From: Spirochaetae bacterium HGW-Spirochaetae-5
Lineage (GTDB): Bacteria; Spirochaetota; UBA4802; UBA5550
DNA length: 64,000 nucleotides
Assembly: GCA_002839285.1 (NCBI GenBank)
Contig: PGXT01000002.1
Span: 13,861 to 77,860, forward strand
Direction of reading: 5' to 3'
The position numbers and the translations under genes were made by a program. A model generated the notes under the pieces. That model made no database searches. It saw only the letters and a list, made by a program, of their open reading frames with translations, and had not been told where the DNA came from. Below are positions 10,879 to 20,913 of this stretch, one piece after another (the first letter of the stretch is position 1; each line of letters opens with the position of its first letter).

Positions 10879-11785
10879 TATCTGCCACTATCTCCATGAA
10901 ACAGTTTTCAAGAGTGGGGACTTTAATCGTTACTGATGAGACATGAATTTTTTCCTTTTCAAGGATTCTTTTAATCGCTTCTTTTTCCTTTACTCCCGAT
11001 GAGACAAATATTTTCAAAGAGTTGCCTTCTCTTATTATATTATTATTCTTAAGGTGTTTCATCATAACCTCTTCTGCTCTCCATACGTTATCCGTGACAA
11101 TTTCAAGCATCACCCCGCCAATAGTTTTCTTAATATCAGATGGTTTACCGTTACGAAGAAATTTACCCTTATCCATCATGGCGACACGGTTACACCTTTC
11201 TGCTTCATCGAGATATGCAGTACTTACAACAATTGTTACACCATCACCAAGGAGAGTATAAAGAATTTTCCAGAACTCTCTGCGTGAAACAGGGTCAACA
11301 CCATTAGTCGGCTCATCAAGCAGGATCAGATCGGGGCTATGAATAAGAGAACATGCCAGACCTAGTTTCTGTTTCATCCCGCCGGAGAGTTTCCCGGCCA
11401 GTCTGTCTTTAAATGGCCCCAGTCTGCTGAAGTCATAAAGCGCCGGGATTCTTTCCTTTATCTCTTTTTTCGATACACCGAAAAGTCTTCCGAAAAAAAA
11501 TATATTCTCTTCAACTGTAAGATCTTCATACAATCCGAAACGCTGAGGCATGTATGCAAGGTTCTCTTTTATCCGATAGAGATTGCTCTGAATATTTTCG
11601 CCGTTGATTTCAACAACACCGCTTCCCGGTAAAAGTATACCGGACATCATCCGGAGCAGTGTGCTCTTCCCCGCGCCGTCAGGTCCCACTATGCCGAATA
11701 TCTCGCCCTTCTGTACCTCAAAGCTCAAGTCATCAACAGCGGTTATATCACCGAATCTCTTAGTGATATTTTTTACAGCAATCAC
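10871..11785 (-). CDS. ABC transporter ATP-binding protein
   Basis: GPDGAGKST, LSGGMKQKL, LILLDEPTNGVDP; H-loop reads STAYLDEAE. Confidence 0.93.
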   Translation of the reverse strand: MIAVKNITKRFGDITAVDDLSFEVQKGEIFGIVGPDGAGKSTLLRMMSGILLPGSGVVEINGENIQSNLYRIKENLAYMPQRFGLYEDLTVEENIFFFGRLFGVSKKEIKERIPALYDFSRLGPFKDRLAGKLSGGMKQKLGLACSLIHSPDLILLDEPTNGVDPVSRREFWKILYTLLGDGVTIVVSTAYLDEAERCNRVAMMDKGKFLRNGKPSDIKKTIGGVMLEIVTDNVWRAEEVMMKHLKNNNIIREGNSLKIFVSSGVKEKEAIKRILEKEKIHVSSVTIKVPTLENCFMEIVADNG

Positions 11786-12585
11786 TTTGTCTCTCCGGAT
11801 GTTATTATTTCGGCATCTGCCGGCATTCCCGGTTTTAGAATCAATTCCGGATTCTCTATCATAACCTTCACAGCAAAAACCAGTTTAACTCTTTCATCTT
11901 TAGTCTGAATAGTCTTTGGGGTAAATTCTGCTTTATTGGATATAGAGACTATCTTTCCGGAAAATGCTCTATCCGGAAATGAATCGATGTAAACTTTTAC
12001 AGACTGTCCGATCTTTACAAATCCAAGTCTCTTTTCATTAACATAGATGTACATCCATGGCCTGGTAAGATCGGCAATTGTAAGTATTGGTGTTCCGGGG
12101 AAAGCCATCTCTCCGACTTCAACGTTTGTGTCGAGAACTGTTCCCCCGATTGGTGAATAGATTACAGCGTTTTCAATTGTTGCGCTCACCTGATCATACC
12201 CCGCCCGGGCCATACGAAAGGCAGCCTCGGCATTATCAAGATCCTTACGCGAAATCGATCCGCTTTTATAGAGATCCTTCACCCTGGCGTAATTTTTTTC
12301 AGCATTATCAAAATTAGCTTTTGCCGACAGACGCTGAGCAGAAAGCTCTTCATAGGCAAGCCTTGCCACAAGATCACCGGGATTTACATCTGAACCCTCC
12401 GGCTTAGGGAGCCCGGCAACCCGTCCGGCAATTTTGGAACTGATTTTTATCTCAGTAACTTCAATAGTACCCGATCCTGATATTACATCTGAATCGCTGG
12501 TCAATTTACGGAAAATCTCAAAGTATAGAGTGGAAACAATCAGTATTATTCCGAATACAATCAGTGGAATTTTTTTCTTTTTCAT
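11782..12585 (-). CDS. HlyD-family periplasmic adaptor (YbhG-like)
   Basis: GTIEVTEIKISSKIAGRV, SPIGGTVLDTNVEVGE lipoyl/barrel-sandwich motifs. Confidence 0.9.
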   Translation of the reverse strand: MKKKKIPLIVFGIILIVSTLYFEIFRKLTSDSDVISGSGTIEVTEIKISSKIAGRVAGLPKPEGSDVNPGDLVARLAYEELSAQRLSAKANFDNAEKNYARVKDLYKSGSISRKDLDNAEAAFRMARAGYDQVSATIENAVIYSPIGGTVLDTNVEVGEMAFPGTPILTIADLTRPWMYIYVNEKRLGFVKIGQSVKVYIDSFPDRAFSGKIVSISNKAEFTPKTIQTKDERVKLVFAVKVMIENPELILKPGMPADAEIITSGETK

Positions 12586-13979
12586 CAGTTTACCTTCTCA
12601 AAAATTATTGAATAATCAGTAAGCCCTGTCTCTTTCTTCAGTTCAGCCAGAGCCGTGTAATATGAATTTATTGCATTAATATATCCGGTCTTTGCAGATG
12701 TCAGAGCAAATTCAGAAGTAAGCAGTTCGGAATTTTTTATGACACCGGCACGAAAACTCTCCCTTGCAATTCTTACACCCTCCTCGGCCGTTTCAACATT
12801 CTCTTTCTGCGACGCAATAGTTAGACCTGATGTAATCAGTTTTGAATAACCTGAACTTATATTTATTGAAATAAGCCGTTTAAGCTTCAAGAGCTCTTCC
12901 TGATTCTGCTTAACTGAAAGATCAGCCTCCTTTGAGAACGACCTGTTTGAGTCCGCACCGAACAGCGAGCCCCATCTGTATGTTGCAGCAACTCTAACCT
13001 GCCAGTTATTCTGCCACTGATCGTCTCCGGACAGCTGTGAAAAATCAGGTGCAAATGGTCCGCTGATCCCGGTATCAATGCTGTTAGGGTCACTCTTTGT
13101 CATCCCGTAATATCCGCCGGCTGAAAATGTCGGCCACAGATAATATGAATCGTAAATGTTCCCCTTATGCTGTGATGCCTGTATATTTTTCTCAATCTGA
13201 ATAAGTTCCGGCCGGTTCTTGAGCGCAGCGGATGTGAGAATTTCAATTTTTTTATTAATATCCTCATCGGAAACTTTTTGGATATTTTTCTCCAGTATCG
13301 ATAGATCCGCTTTAAATGTTTCAGTGCTGCCGAGGATATAGTTGAACAAATCAAGAGCTGTTCTGTAATTATTCTCAGACTCAAGGAGTAACGGCTGCTG
13401 ACTATTCAGCTGGACCTTCGCCTGAAGAAGATCAAACTTCGGGATGCTCCCCGTTGAATACATATTCTGAACATCTTTTACATTCGACTTAAGCAGGTCT
13501 ATCGATTCCTTTCGAAGTGCAATCATCTCCTCGGCAAGTATAAGAGAGAAGTAACTTTTTATAACTGCAAATTCGGTCTCCGCCCGGATTCTCCTTACCT
13601 CCTCTTTTGATGCAACGTATGACTTTCTGGAAAGCTGAAGCGAATTATAAAAGATACCGGGATTAATCCCGAATTTCAGCTGAACAAGTTTAATGTCAAC
13701 CTGCCCGTCAGAGAGACTCATGAAACCCTTCTCTGCGCTCTGTCTTGTAAGGGCCGCTTCAGATTCAAGTACCGGAAAGAGCTCGCCCCATACTGCTTTT
13801 ACCTTTTCATCCGCCTGTTTCAGTTTTAACTCCGCGATTTTATAATCATGGTTATTTGCAAGTGCTGTATTTACCGCATCCTGCACTGATAATATTTTCA
13901 TCTCACTCGAAACAGCATAAGCACTTAAACAAAAGTAAAACACCGCTGTATTCAGAAAAAAAAGAATTTTTATTTTCAT
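12585..13979 (-). CDS. TolC-family outer membrane efflux protein
   Basis: Signal peptide, duplicated helical TolC pattern (ILSVQDAVNTALANNHDYKIAELKLKQADEKVKA...). Confidence 0.9.
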   Translation of the reverse strand: MKIKILFFLNTAVFYFCLSAYAVSSEMKILSVQDAVNTALANNHDYKIAELKLKQADEKVKAVWGELFPVLESEAALTRQSAEKGFMSLSDGQVDIKLVQLKFGINPGIFYNSLQLSRKSYVASKEEVRRIRAETEFAVIKSYFSLILAEEMIALRKESIDLLKSNVKDVQNMYSTGSIPKFDLLQAKVQLNSQQPLLLESENNYRTALDLFNYILGSTETFKADLSILEKNIQKVSDEDINKKIEILTSAALKNRPELIQIEKNIQASQHKGNIYDSYYLWPTFSAGGYYGMTKSDPNSIDTGISGPFAPDFSQLSGDDQWQNNWQVRVAATYRWGSLFGADSNRSFSKEADLSVKQNQEELLKLKRLISINISSGYSKLITSGLTIASQKENVETAEEGVRIARESFRAGVIKNSELLTSEFALTSAKTGYINAINSYYTALAELKKETGLTDYSIIFEKVN

Positions 13980-14608
13980 AAATTTTCACCCTTAAGTTCC
14001 AGACCGTTTTTTAGAATTTTAAAAAAGTTTTCTTTATAGGCATCAAGATAGCCATCCTTAAAAATAAGTTTAGCAAGATCGGTTCCGTCCAGTGGAATAC
14101 GTATTATATTAAAAAATACAACGCCGCCGATAATCTGAAGAAAAGTATAAAATGGATTTAACTCTCTCATACGCCCCTCCTCTATTGCTGAATTTATAAG
14201 GGGAGCTACAATTGAAAAGACAGGGAGAACAAGATTGGGAAGAGCAATCTTTTTAAAATACTCCCCACCGCTGGCGATCTCTCTCATCATAATCTGAAAA
14301 AAACTTTTGTCAAAACCGTCCAGCATATCCATGTATCTGCTTATTATTGAATTCAGAACATCCATGGGATCCCCCTCTGCCACAGCGGCATCCCTTATCT
14401 GAGTAAAAATATTTGATGTAATATCCTTAAGAATCCGTTCGTAAAGCTGTTCCTTGCTTTTGAAATGATAGTAGATCATGGCCTTGTTCACTTTAGCTTT
14501 TTCGGCAATTGTATCGACCCTGGCACCTGCATAACCAAGCGCCGCAAACTCCTCAACAGCTGCTGAAATTACTTTCTCTTCACTGCTCATATTATCTTTT
14601 GTTTTCAT
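13976..14608 (-). CDS. TetR-family transcriptional regulator
   Basis: HTH AAVEEFAALGYAGARVDTIAEKAKVNKAMIYYHFKSKEQLYE. Confidence 0.9.
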   Translation of the reverse strand: MKTKDNMSSEEKVISAAVEEFAALGYAGARVDTIAEKAKVNKAMIYYHFKSKEQLYERILKDITSNIFTQIRDAAVAEGDPMDVLNSIISRYMDMLDGFDKSFFQIMMREIASGGEYFKKIALPNLVLPVFSIVAPLINSAIEEGRMRELNPFYTFLQIIGGVVFFNIIRIPLDGTDLAKLIFKDGYLDAYKENFFKILKNGLELKGENL

Positions 14609-14926
14609 TAATTATCTCTCATTTCTGTTCAGTTTTAATTATAAGCTCTCTTTTCCAGTATTTCCATCATGCTCTGACCCCAAACAGAGCATGATGGAAA
14701 TATCTGCTATGACCCTTTTTATTATATTGTATTTATTAACTAACTATTTAGTTAATAAAAGTCAAGTATTTATAGATCTTTTTATAAAAAAATTAACGTT
14801 AATCCTTAATTTTTTAAATAAAACGGCTTAGAAACCGGCAATATCTGCCCTGAGCCGAATTTCAGGCTTAAGGGGAATAAATTTCACCGCCGGATTATTA
14901 TAGCATTTTACGATTGAATTAGTACA

Positions 14927-15036
14927 TGGTCACTGCGAAGCATGAAATGCTGAGGCAGTCTGTTTTGTAAATTACCTGTTTTATATAATGAAAAAATGTT
15001 CCAAAAACAGATTGCTTCACTTCTTTCGCAATGACA
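14927..15036. repeat. MITE-like inverted pair of GTCATTGCGA/GCAATCTG-type repeats
   Basis: GGTCACTGCGAAGCATGAAATGCTGAGGCAGTCTGTTTTG ... AAAACAGATTGCTTCACTTCTTTCGCAATGACAC. Confidence 0.6.
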
Positions 15037-15240
15037 CTGTTCTAATCATTTCGTTAACCGCTATAGTTCATACAAAAAAAATTTCCTATGAATTGAAAGT
15101 AATTGTATTTTTTTTAATGAATATCTTATAGGCTATTTAAGGGAAATACTGAAAACTCAGCTTATACAGGGTTCCCTTCGGTTCAGAAACAGAGTTTCCC
15201 GAAAAACCCAAAATATAATTATTTTGCATGAAGAGAATTT

Positions 15241-15828
15241 ATGAAAAAAATATGCGTCTTCTGCGGATCAAGCTCCGGCAAAGATCCTGTTTATTCAAAT
15301 GCAGCTTTAGAAATAGGTGATTATTTCGTTAATAACTCCATATCTCTTGTTTATGGCGGAGGAAATATCGGGCTTATGGGGACCATTTCATCATCTGTAA
15401 TGGATAAGGGCGGGCACGTTATCGGTATCATACCGGAGATGATCCATGAAAATGTTTCGCATAAGGGAATTTCCGAACTTATTGTTGTAAAGACAATGCA
15501 TGAACGTAAAGCTTTGATGTACAATATGTCTGATGCTTTCCTCTGTCTTCCCGGAGGAATCGGTTCTCTGGAGGAACTGCTTGAGGTTTTTACCTGGCTT
15601 CAACTCGGTTATCATTCAAAACCTGTAATGGTGATGAATATCAACGGTTTTTACAACAACCTCTTAAAACAGCTTGAGTTTATGGTTGAAGAGGGATTCT
15701 TAAAAGAGGAACATCTCTCCAATCTGATAGTAAGAGATAATCCTGACAATCTGCTTGATCATATGTTTACAGCAGATATTCATTACAACAGCAAATGGGA
15801 TGAAAATGACAATCGAAACAAAAAATGA
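15241..15828 (+). CDS. LOG-family (Rossman fold, cytokinin riboside phosphohydrolase-like) protein
   Basis: FCGSSSGKDPVY, GGGNIGLMG, PGGIGSLEELLEVFTWLQLG. Confidence 0.93.
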   Translation: MKKICVFCGSSSGKDPVYSNAALEIGDYFVNNSISLVYGGGNIGLMGTISSSVMDKGGHVIGIIPEMIHENVSHKGISELIVVKTMHERKALMYNMSDAFLCLPGGIGSLEELLEVFTWLQLGYHSKPVMVMNINGFYNNLLKQLEFMVEEGFLKEEHLSNLIVRDNPDNLLDHMFTADIHYNSKWDENDNRNKK

Positions 15829-16684
15829 TATAATTGAACTTCTTGATAATAATATTATCGAAGTACTGAACGATAACAACAGACTTTCATCGGGTAAAGT
15901 AATCAGAAGAGTAAGCAGTACAAAAAATCAGCAGGGTCAGTTTGCCGGTTTTGATAATGACGGCGGATTGATTCTTATTAATGTGATAGATATGTCTTCA
16001 TCAGATTTTACCGCTGAAGCCGGCATAATAAGACCCGCGAAGGATGACACATTATACTGCTGCACTACTTCATTTTCAAAGAATAAAAAATCAGCCGAAG
16101 CGATGGAGGTATTAGCAGCCTGGCCGCTTTACAAAAAGAATCCGGAACTGCATCTGCCCATGGAGACTTTTTTCAGATCGTCCTTCTCACCGGAATATAT
16201 TCTATACCTGAAAAAAAACGATATGCTCGATACAGTTTTTATCCCCCTGCAGCAGAAACTTAAAATCGGGAGATATGTTGAAGTTATAAACTGGGATAAT
16301 ATCAGAAAAGAGAAATTTCACGAGCACCTTAAAGCTTTAAAGCCCGGGGAACATATTACCTATATTGCACTTATCCCTCAGACCACAAGTTATGCTCCGA
16401 AATTCTATTCAATAGGGACAAAGCCTCATGAAGTTACTCATTACTCTTTGCGGAGCGAAGGTTTTAATTTTAAACCGACTCACGGAGGACACATAAAAGC
16501 CGATAAAAATGAAAAAGGTATTGTATATTATGTAGATGCAGGTTCAAATTTTATCGGCAAAGGGATCAAGACAAAACTGGAAACAGCGGAAAGCATAAGC
16601 AAAGCCCTTAAGCGGGAATACAAGGATTACATTTTCATCCCTCTTGAAGGGAGAGGCGCATTCGGAACAGAACAGAGTTATTAA
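15806..16684 (+). CDS. Conserved-looking hypothetical protein
   Basis: Open ORF (track start 15755, likelier start near 15800-15806), overlaps the LOG gene end. Confidence 0.6.
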   Translation: MTIETKNDIIELLDNNIIEVLNDNNRLSSGKVIRRVSSTKNQQGQFAGFDNDGGLILINVIDMSSSDFTAEAGIIRPAKDDTLYCCTTSFSKNKKSAEAMEVLAAWPLYKKNPELHLPMETFFRSSFSPEYILYLKKNDMLDTVFIPLQQKLKIGRYVEVINWDNIRKEKFHEHLKALKPGEHITYIALIPQTTSYAPKFYSIGTKPHEVTHYSLRSEGFNFKPTHGGHIKADKNEKGIVYYVDAGSNFIGKGIKTKLETAESISKALKREYKDYIFIPLEGRGAFGTEQSY

Positions 16685-16696
16685 AAGGAAAAATAA

Positions 16697-17563
16697 ATGG
16701 ATAGCATATCAAGACTATATTGCGAATCACTAAAACTCAGAGCATACACAGTAACATCACTTGACATCACCAGAGAGATCACATCTCTGCATAACACCAC
16801 GCCAAACTCAACAGTAGCCCTTGGCAGGACTATCAATGCTGCTGCACTATTGAGTGCAACATTAAAACCTCAAACTAACCAGAGTATACTTATGAAGTTT
16901 TCCGGAAGCGGGCCTATCGGCGAGGTGCACGTTCAGGTTGACGCATTCGGAAACCTCCGCGGCTACATAGCTAATCCAATGGTTGACATTACAGATGAGT
17001 TCGAAAAAATAAGTTTTTCAAAAGCAATCGGCGCGGGGCTTCTTACCGTCATTAAAGATACGGGAGGCAAAGAACCATACACCAGCGTTACTCCGCTTAT
17101 GAACGGAGAAGTGGCTGCAGATCTGGCATATTATCTTGTCTCTTCAGAGCAAATCCCCTCCGCTGTTATGATTGGACTGAACATAAACAAAGATGGAGAG
17201 ATAATCTCTTCCGGAGGAATACTGATTCAGACATTTCCCGATACAGATATATCTGTAATCGAAAAAGTTGAAGAGAATATAAAAAAAATGGACCGCCACC
17301 TTGGAGACAGACTACATCACGGGGAGAATATCTATTCAATAGTGGAGGAACTATTCGATCATCATAAAACAGAACTCCTAAGCACAACACCTCTTGTGCA
17401 CAAATGCAGATGTTCACACGAAACTCTTTTCAATTTAATGCGGACCTTCCCGAAAGAAGAGATTGAAGACATGATCGAAAAGGATGATGGTGCTCTCATT
17501 ACATGCACTTTCTGTGCTAAAGAATACTCTTTCAGCAGAGATGAACTGACGACCCTTATTTAA
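16697..17563 (+). CDS. hslO: Redox-regulated chaperone Hsp33
   Basis: Hsp33 core (MKFSGSGPIGEVHVQVDAFGNLRGYIANP) and C-terminal CRC...CTFC zinc motif. Confidence 0.95.
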   Translation: MDSISRLYCESLKLRAYTVTSLDITREITSLHNTTPNSTVALGRTINAAALLSATLKPQTNQSILMKFSGSGPIGEVHVQVDAFGNLRGYIANPMVDITDEFEKISFSKAIGAGLLTVIKDTGGKEPYTSVTPLMNGEVAADLAYYLVSSEQIPSAVMIGLNINKDGEIISSGGILIQTFPDTDISVIEKVEENIKKMDRHLGDRLHHGENIYSIVEELFDHHKTELLSTTPLVHKCRCSHETLFNLMRTFPKEEIEDMIEKDDGALITCTFCAKEYSFSRDELTTLI

Positions 17564-17573
17564 AATTCAGTAA

Positions 17574-17606
17574 TAAATCCTGAACTGGTTTTCAGATCAG
17601 GATTTA
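17574..17606. terminator. Hairpin downstream of hslO
   Basis: AAATCCTGAactggttTTCAGATCAGGATTT inverted repeat. Confidence 0.4.
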
Positions 17607-17714
17607 CCCAACCTTCATATAAATAAACACTTATGCGGTTTTTATATGAAGGAAAAAATCCGGACATGAATAAATCTTGACATCAAATAATAATCTGATT
17701 TTATTAGAAATCCG

Positions 17715-19916
17715 GTGAGGTATGATTGCTTGAGAACTCTGATAATGCTTTTAATACTGTTTACTGTATCTTCTGCATCTGCTTCTGAGATACAGCTCCT
17801 TGATAAGGATATGTATCTCAGAAGCGGATTTGATGCTGAATGGACAACCCTGCAGCAGTTTGATGCATCGTGGACAAAACTTGCGGCTGACCCATCAAGA
17901 AAAAAAATGAGAATTGCCGACCAGCCTCTCCCGGATCTCCCGAAAAGATCTTTTCTTTCTCTTAAAACAATCAAACCTCAAAACTTTACACTTATTATTC
18001 CATTCGTTAACCAGAACAGCTATACATCACCCGGATTATATATTCACCGCATGGGGAATAACTGGGAGGTTTACTTAAACGGCAAACTGATTAAAAGCGA
18101 GGTCAACCTTGACAATGAAGGGAATATTACAAAAAAACGGAATCTAAGACATATCCATATACTCTTCAACAGTCAGTATCTCAAACAGGGTAAAAATGTT
18201 CTTGCTGTAAGGATTATCGGAGATCCCACAAATATTGAAAATGGAATCAGTCTTTTTCCGGTATATATAGACGAAAATGAATCAATAATAGCAAAAGCGT
18301 CGGAGATAACGACTCTCATGCTGATTTTTACTTATCTTGTATTCGGTATTTATCACATTTTTCTATATATAAACAACCGGAAAGAGCTGTACAATCTGTT
18401 CTTTGGCCTTGTGAGCATTGAGTTTTTTCTATATATATTTTTCCGGACACATATTGTTTATTCAATAATTCCTTACAGCGATGTTGTAATAAAGGGCGAG
18501 CTGACAATTCTTTATACCATAATCCCCACTTTCGGTGCATTTGCCGGGCTTATTGTAAAAAAGAAAATTGAAACAATAACTAAAATCTATGCGGCTTTCT
18601 ACCTGCTTCTGATACTGATTACCATACCGGCACCGGAGGCTTTTCAGGAGGATATTCTGCGGATCTGGCAGATATCCGCCATCATACCGACACTCTACTA
18701 TCTTTTCTATACAATTGGTTTCAGTTATGTTAAACAGGTTAAACGGTTTAAAGATAAAGGTCTGAGTCTAATAAGATCCATACTCCGCGGGTTGGGTGTA
18801 TCTGTCCCGGGGAACCTGCTCTTGGGAGTGCTTGTAGTCGTTGCATGCATGTTCTTTGATATACTTGACGCAGTCTATCTTAACCTGGGATTATCCGTTT
18901 CAAAGTACGGTTTCTTTTTTCTTATTGTCGGCATTGCCATGGTGCTGTCCAACCGCTTCGTCTATATTTACAAAACTGTTGAAAAACTGAATCAATACCT
19001 GGAAGAAAAGATTAGTGATTTGAATGAGGCAAACCATAAAATAGGCCTCTCTGAAGAGAAGTATAAGCTTTTAGTTGAGGGATCTAATGAAGTAATATTT
19101 ACCCTGGATGAGAACCACCGTTTTAAAACTGTTAACCGCGCGATACGTGAAAAACTCGGTTTACTTGCTGATCAGATCATCGGCGATACATTCATGGAAT
19201 TTGTAGAAAAAAGTTCAGACGGACGATCAATGGAGTTTAAATATATTACAGAAAAATTTGAAGAACTGAAAGAACATGGTAAGCCGGTTTTTTTCAAGAT
19301 TGATTATGTAATGCCTACAACAATGGATGTCATTGATTTCAACGTCCGTCTTGAATATATCAACATTGAAGGGAGCAACGAAATTCTTGGGAAGATCTCA
19401 AGGGTATCCGAGGATGTGTTATTAAAATTTTTCAAAAAAGAGAAAGCAATTTTTACTATCGGAAACCAGCTGACTACTGCAGAAGAGATCAGTCATAGAA
19501 TTACAAGAAATCTTAATCGTTATATGGATCATAGAGAAGTAAATAATATCAGAATAGCTATCAGAGAGATGATTATAAACGCCATTGAACACGGCAATTT
19601 TGAAATATCCTTTGAAGAGAAAACAGAGGCACTGGACAATGATAATTATTTCAAAACACTTGCCATGAGACAGAAGGACAGCAATTTCAATACACGGACA
19701 GTTGAAATTGAATACCGCATAACTCCGGCCATTGCTGAATTCAGCATAACTGACCAGGGGAAGGGTTTTGATCACCAGAAAGTGCTTAATAAAGTACACG
19801 AAGCAAACGAAGTGATGTTAAGCCACGGAAGGGGAATTATCATGGCTTCCAATGTTTTTGATGAGATAAAGTTTAATAAAAAAGGTAATCAGGTGGTGCT
19901 GGTTAAGAAATATTGA
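17715..19916 (+). CDS. 7TMR-DISM-like membrane receptor with PAS and RsbW-like HATPase domain
   Basis: Signal peptide + extracytoplasmic domain + multiple TMs + PAS (YKLLVEGSNEVIFTLDENHRFKTVNRAI) + HATPase N/G1/G2 boxes (EMIINAIEHGN, DQGKGFD, HGRGI); TTG at 17730 is a plausible alternative start. Confidence 0.85.
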   Translation: MRYDCLRTLIMLLILFTVSSASASEIQLLDKDMYLRSGFDAEWTTLQQFDASWTKLAADPSRKKMRIADQPLPDLPKRSFLSLKTIKPQNFTLIIPFVNQNSYTSPGLYIHRMGNNWEVYLNGKLIKSEVNLDNEGNITKKRNLRHIHILFNSQYLKQGKNVLAVRIIGDPTNIENGISLFPVYIDENESIIAKASEITTLMLIFTYLVFGIYHIFLYINNRKELYNLFFGLVSIEFFLYIFFRTHIVYSIIPYSDVVIKGELTILYTIIPTFGAFAGLIVKKKIETITKIYAAFYLLLILITIPAPEAFQEDILRIWQISAIIPTLYYLFYTIGFSYVKQVKRFKDKGLSLIRSILRGLGVSVPGNLLLGVLVVVACMFFDILDAVYLNLGLSVSKYGFFFLIVGIAMVLSNRFVYIYKTVEKLNQYLEEKISDLNEANHKIGLSEEKYKLLVEGSNEVIFTLDENHRFKTVNRAIREKLGLLADQIIGDTFMEFVEKSSDGRSMEFKYITEKFEELKEHGKPVFFKIDYVMPTTMDVIDFNVRLEYINIEGSNEILGKISRVSEDVLLKFFKKEKAIFTIGNQLTTAEEISHRITRNLNRYMDHREVNNIRIAIREMIINAIEHGNFEISFEEKTEALDNDNYFKTLAMRQKDSNFNTRTVEIEYRITPAIAEFSITDQGKGFDHQKVLNKVHEANEVMLSHGRGIIMASNVFDEIKFNKKGNQVVLVKKY

Positions 19917-19948
19917 AAGAGTTCAGTAATAATTTCTGAACTCTTTTG
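19914..19948 (+). terminator. Rho-independent terminator
   Basis: AAAGAGTTCAGtaataatttCTGAACTCTTTT. Confidence 0.7.
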
Positions 19949-19998
19949 TGATAAAAAACTCTGTTGTCCCCGCCGCGCCAGAAAGCGGCTGAGAAATT

Positions 19999-20775
19999 CT
20001 ACTCCATAATCCTCTTAATAGAAACAGTCTTTCCGGTATTTGTAACTGTGAAAATTGCACCATTAATTCCGGGGTTATCCTCTGCAGGTTCAAACTTCAC
20101 CTTAGCCTGAGAGAGAAAAAAACGTATTGAATTCTCTTTCTTCACCCCGATGACAGAATCAAAAGATCCGGTCATGCCGATGTCAGTTATATATCCTGTG
20201 CCGTTATGCAGTATTCTCTCATCGGCCGTCTGAACATGAGTATGTGTTCCGAATACAGCGGTAGCTCTTCCGTCGACATACCATGCAAAAGCCTGTTTTT
20301 CAGAGGTAGCCTCAGCGTGAAAATCCACCATTATAATATCAGACTCTGTTTTAACCTTCTCATAAATCTCATCGAATTTACGAAAAGGACAATCCAGAGC
20401 AGCCATAAGAACTCGTCCCATTAGATTGATTACACAGATTTTCATACCTTTGTAATTGATGATACAATATCCTTTACCGGGAACATCCGGAGGATAATTT
20501 GCAGGACGCAGCAGATTTAAATCCGCATCAATAATCTGCAGAATGTCACTATTATTCCATATATGATTACCTGATGTGATTACATTAATAGGGCGGGAAA
20601 AAAGCTCACGGGTAACCTCGGGAGTCATGGCCATTCCACCCGCAGAATTCTCTCCATTAGCAATAACTACATCTATTCTTTCACGATCGATCAAGCCCGG
20701 AAGCTTATTTGCGAGAACATTTCTTCCGGCCCGGCCGACTATATCTCCAATTGCAAAAATGCGAATCTCTTTCAT
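19999..20775 (-). CDS. YmdB-family metallophosphoesterase
   Basis: IGDIVGRAGRNVL, NGENSAGGMAMTP, SGNHIWNNSDI, VDFHAEATSEKQAF, GTHTHVQTADERIL. Confidence 0.95.
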   Translation of the reverse strand: MKEIRIFAIGDIVGRAGRNVLANKLPGLIDRERIDVVIANGENSAGGMAMTPEVTRELFSRPINVITSGNHIWNNSDILQIIDADLNLLRPANYPPDVPGKGYCIINYKGMKICVINLMGRVLMAALDCPFRKFDEIYEKVKTESDIIMVDFHAEATSEKQAFAWYVDGRATAVFGTHTHVQTADERILHNGTGYITDIGMTGSFDSVIGVKKENSIRFFLSQAKVKFEPAEDNPGINGAIFTVTNTGKTVSIKRIME

Positions 20776-20860
20776 ACTACATCCAGTTTAAATATCTTGA
20801 AAACAGATTTATCTCTCAGCCTGCAGCTGTCTAATACTTTTTAAAAAACCTGAAACATAA

Positions 20861-20891
20861 AAAAAGGGGATTCCATCCGGAATCCCCTTTT
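20861..20891 (-). terminator. Rho-independent terminator downstream of rny
   Basis: AAAAGGGGATTCCatccGGAATCCCCTTTT. Confidence 0.8.
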
Positions 20892-20913
20892 CATAACAAA
20901 TTATATTAAACTG

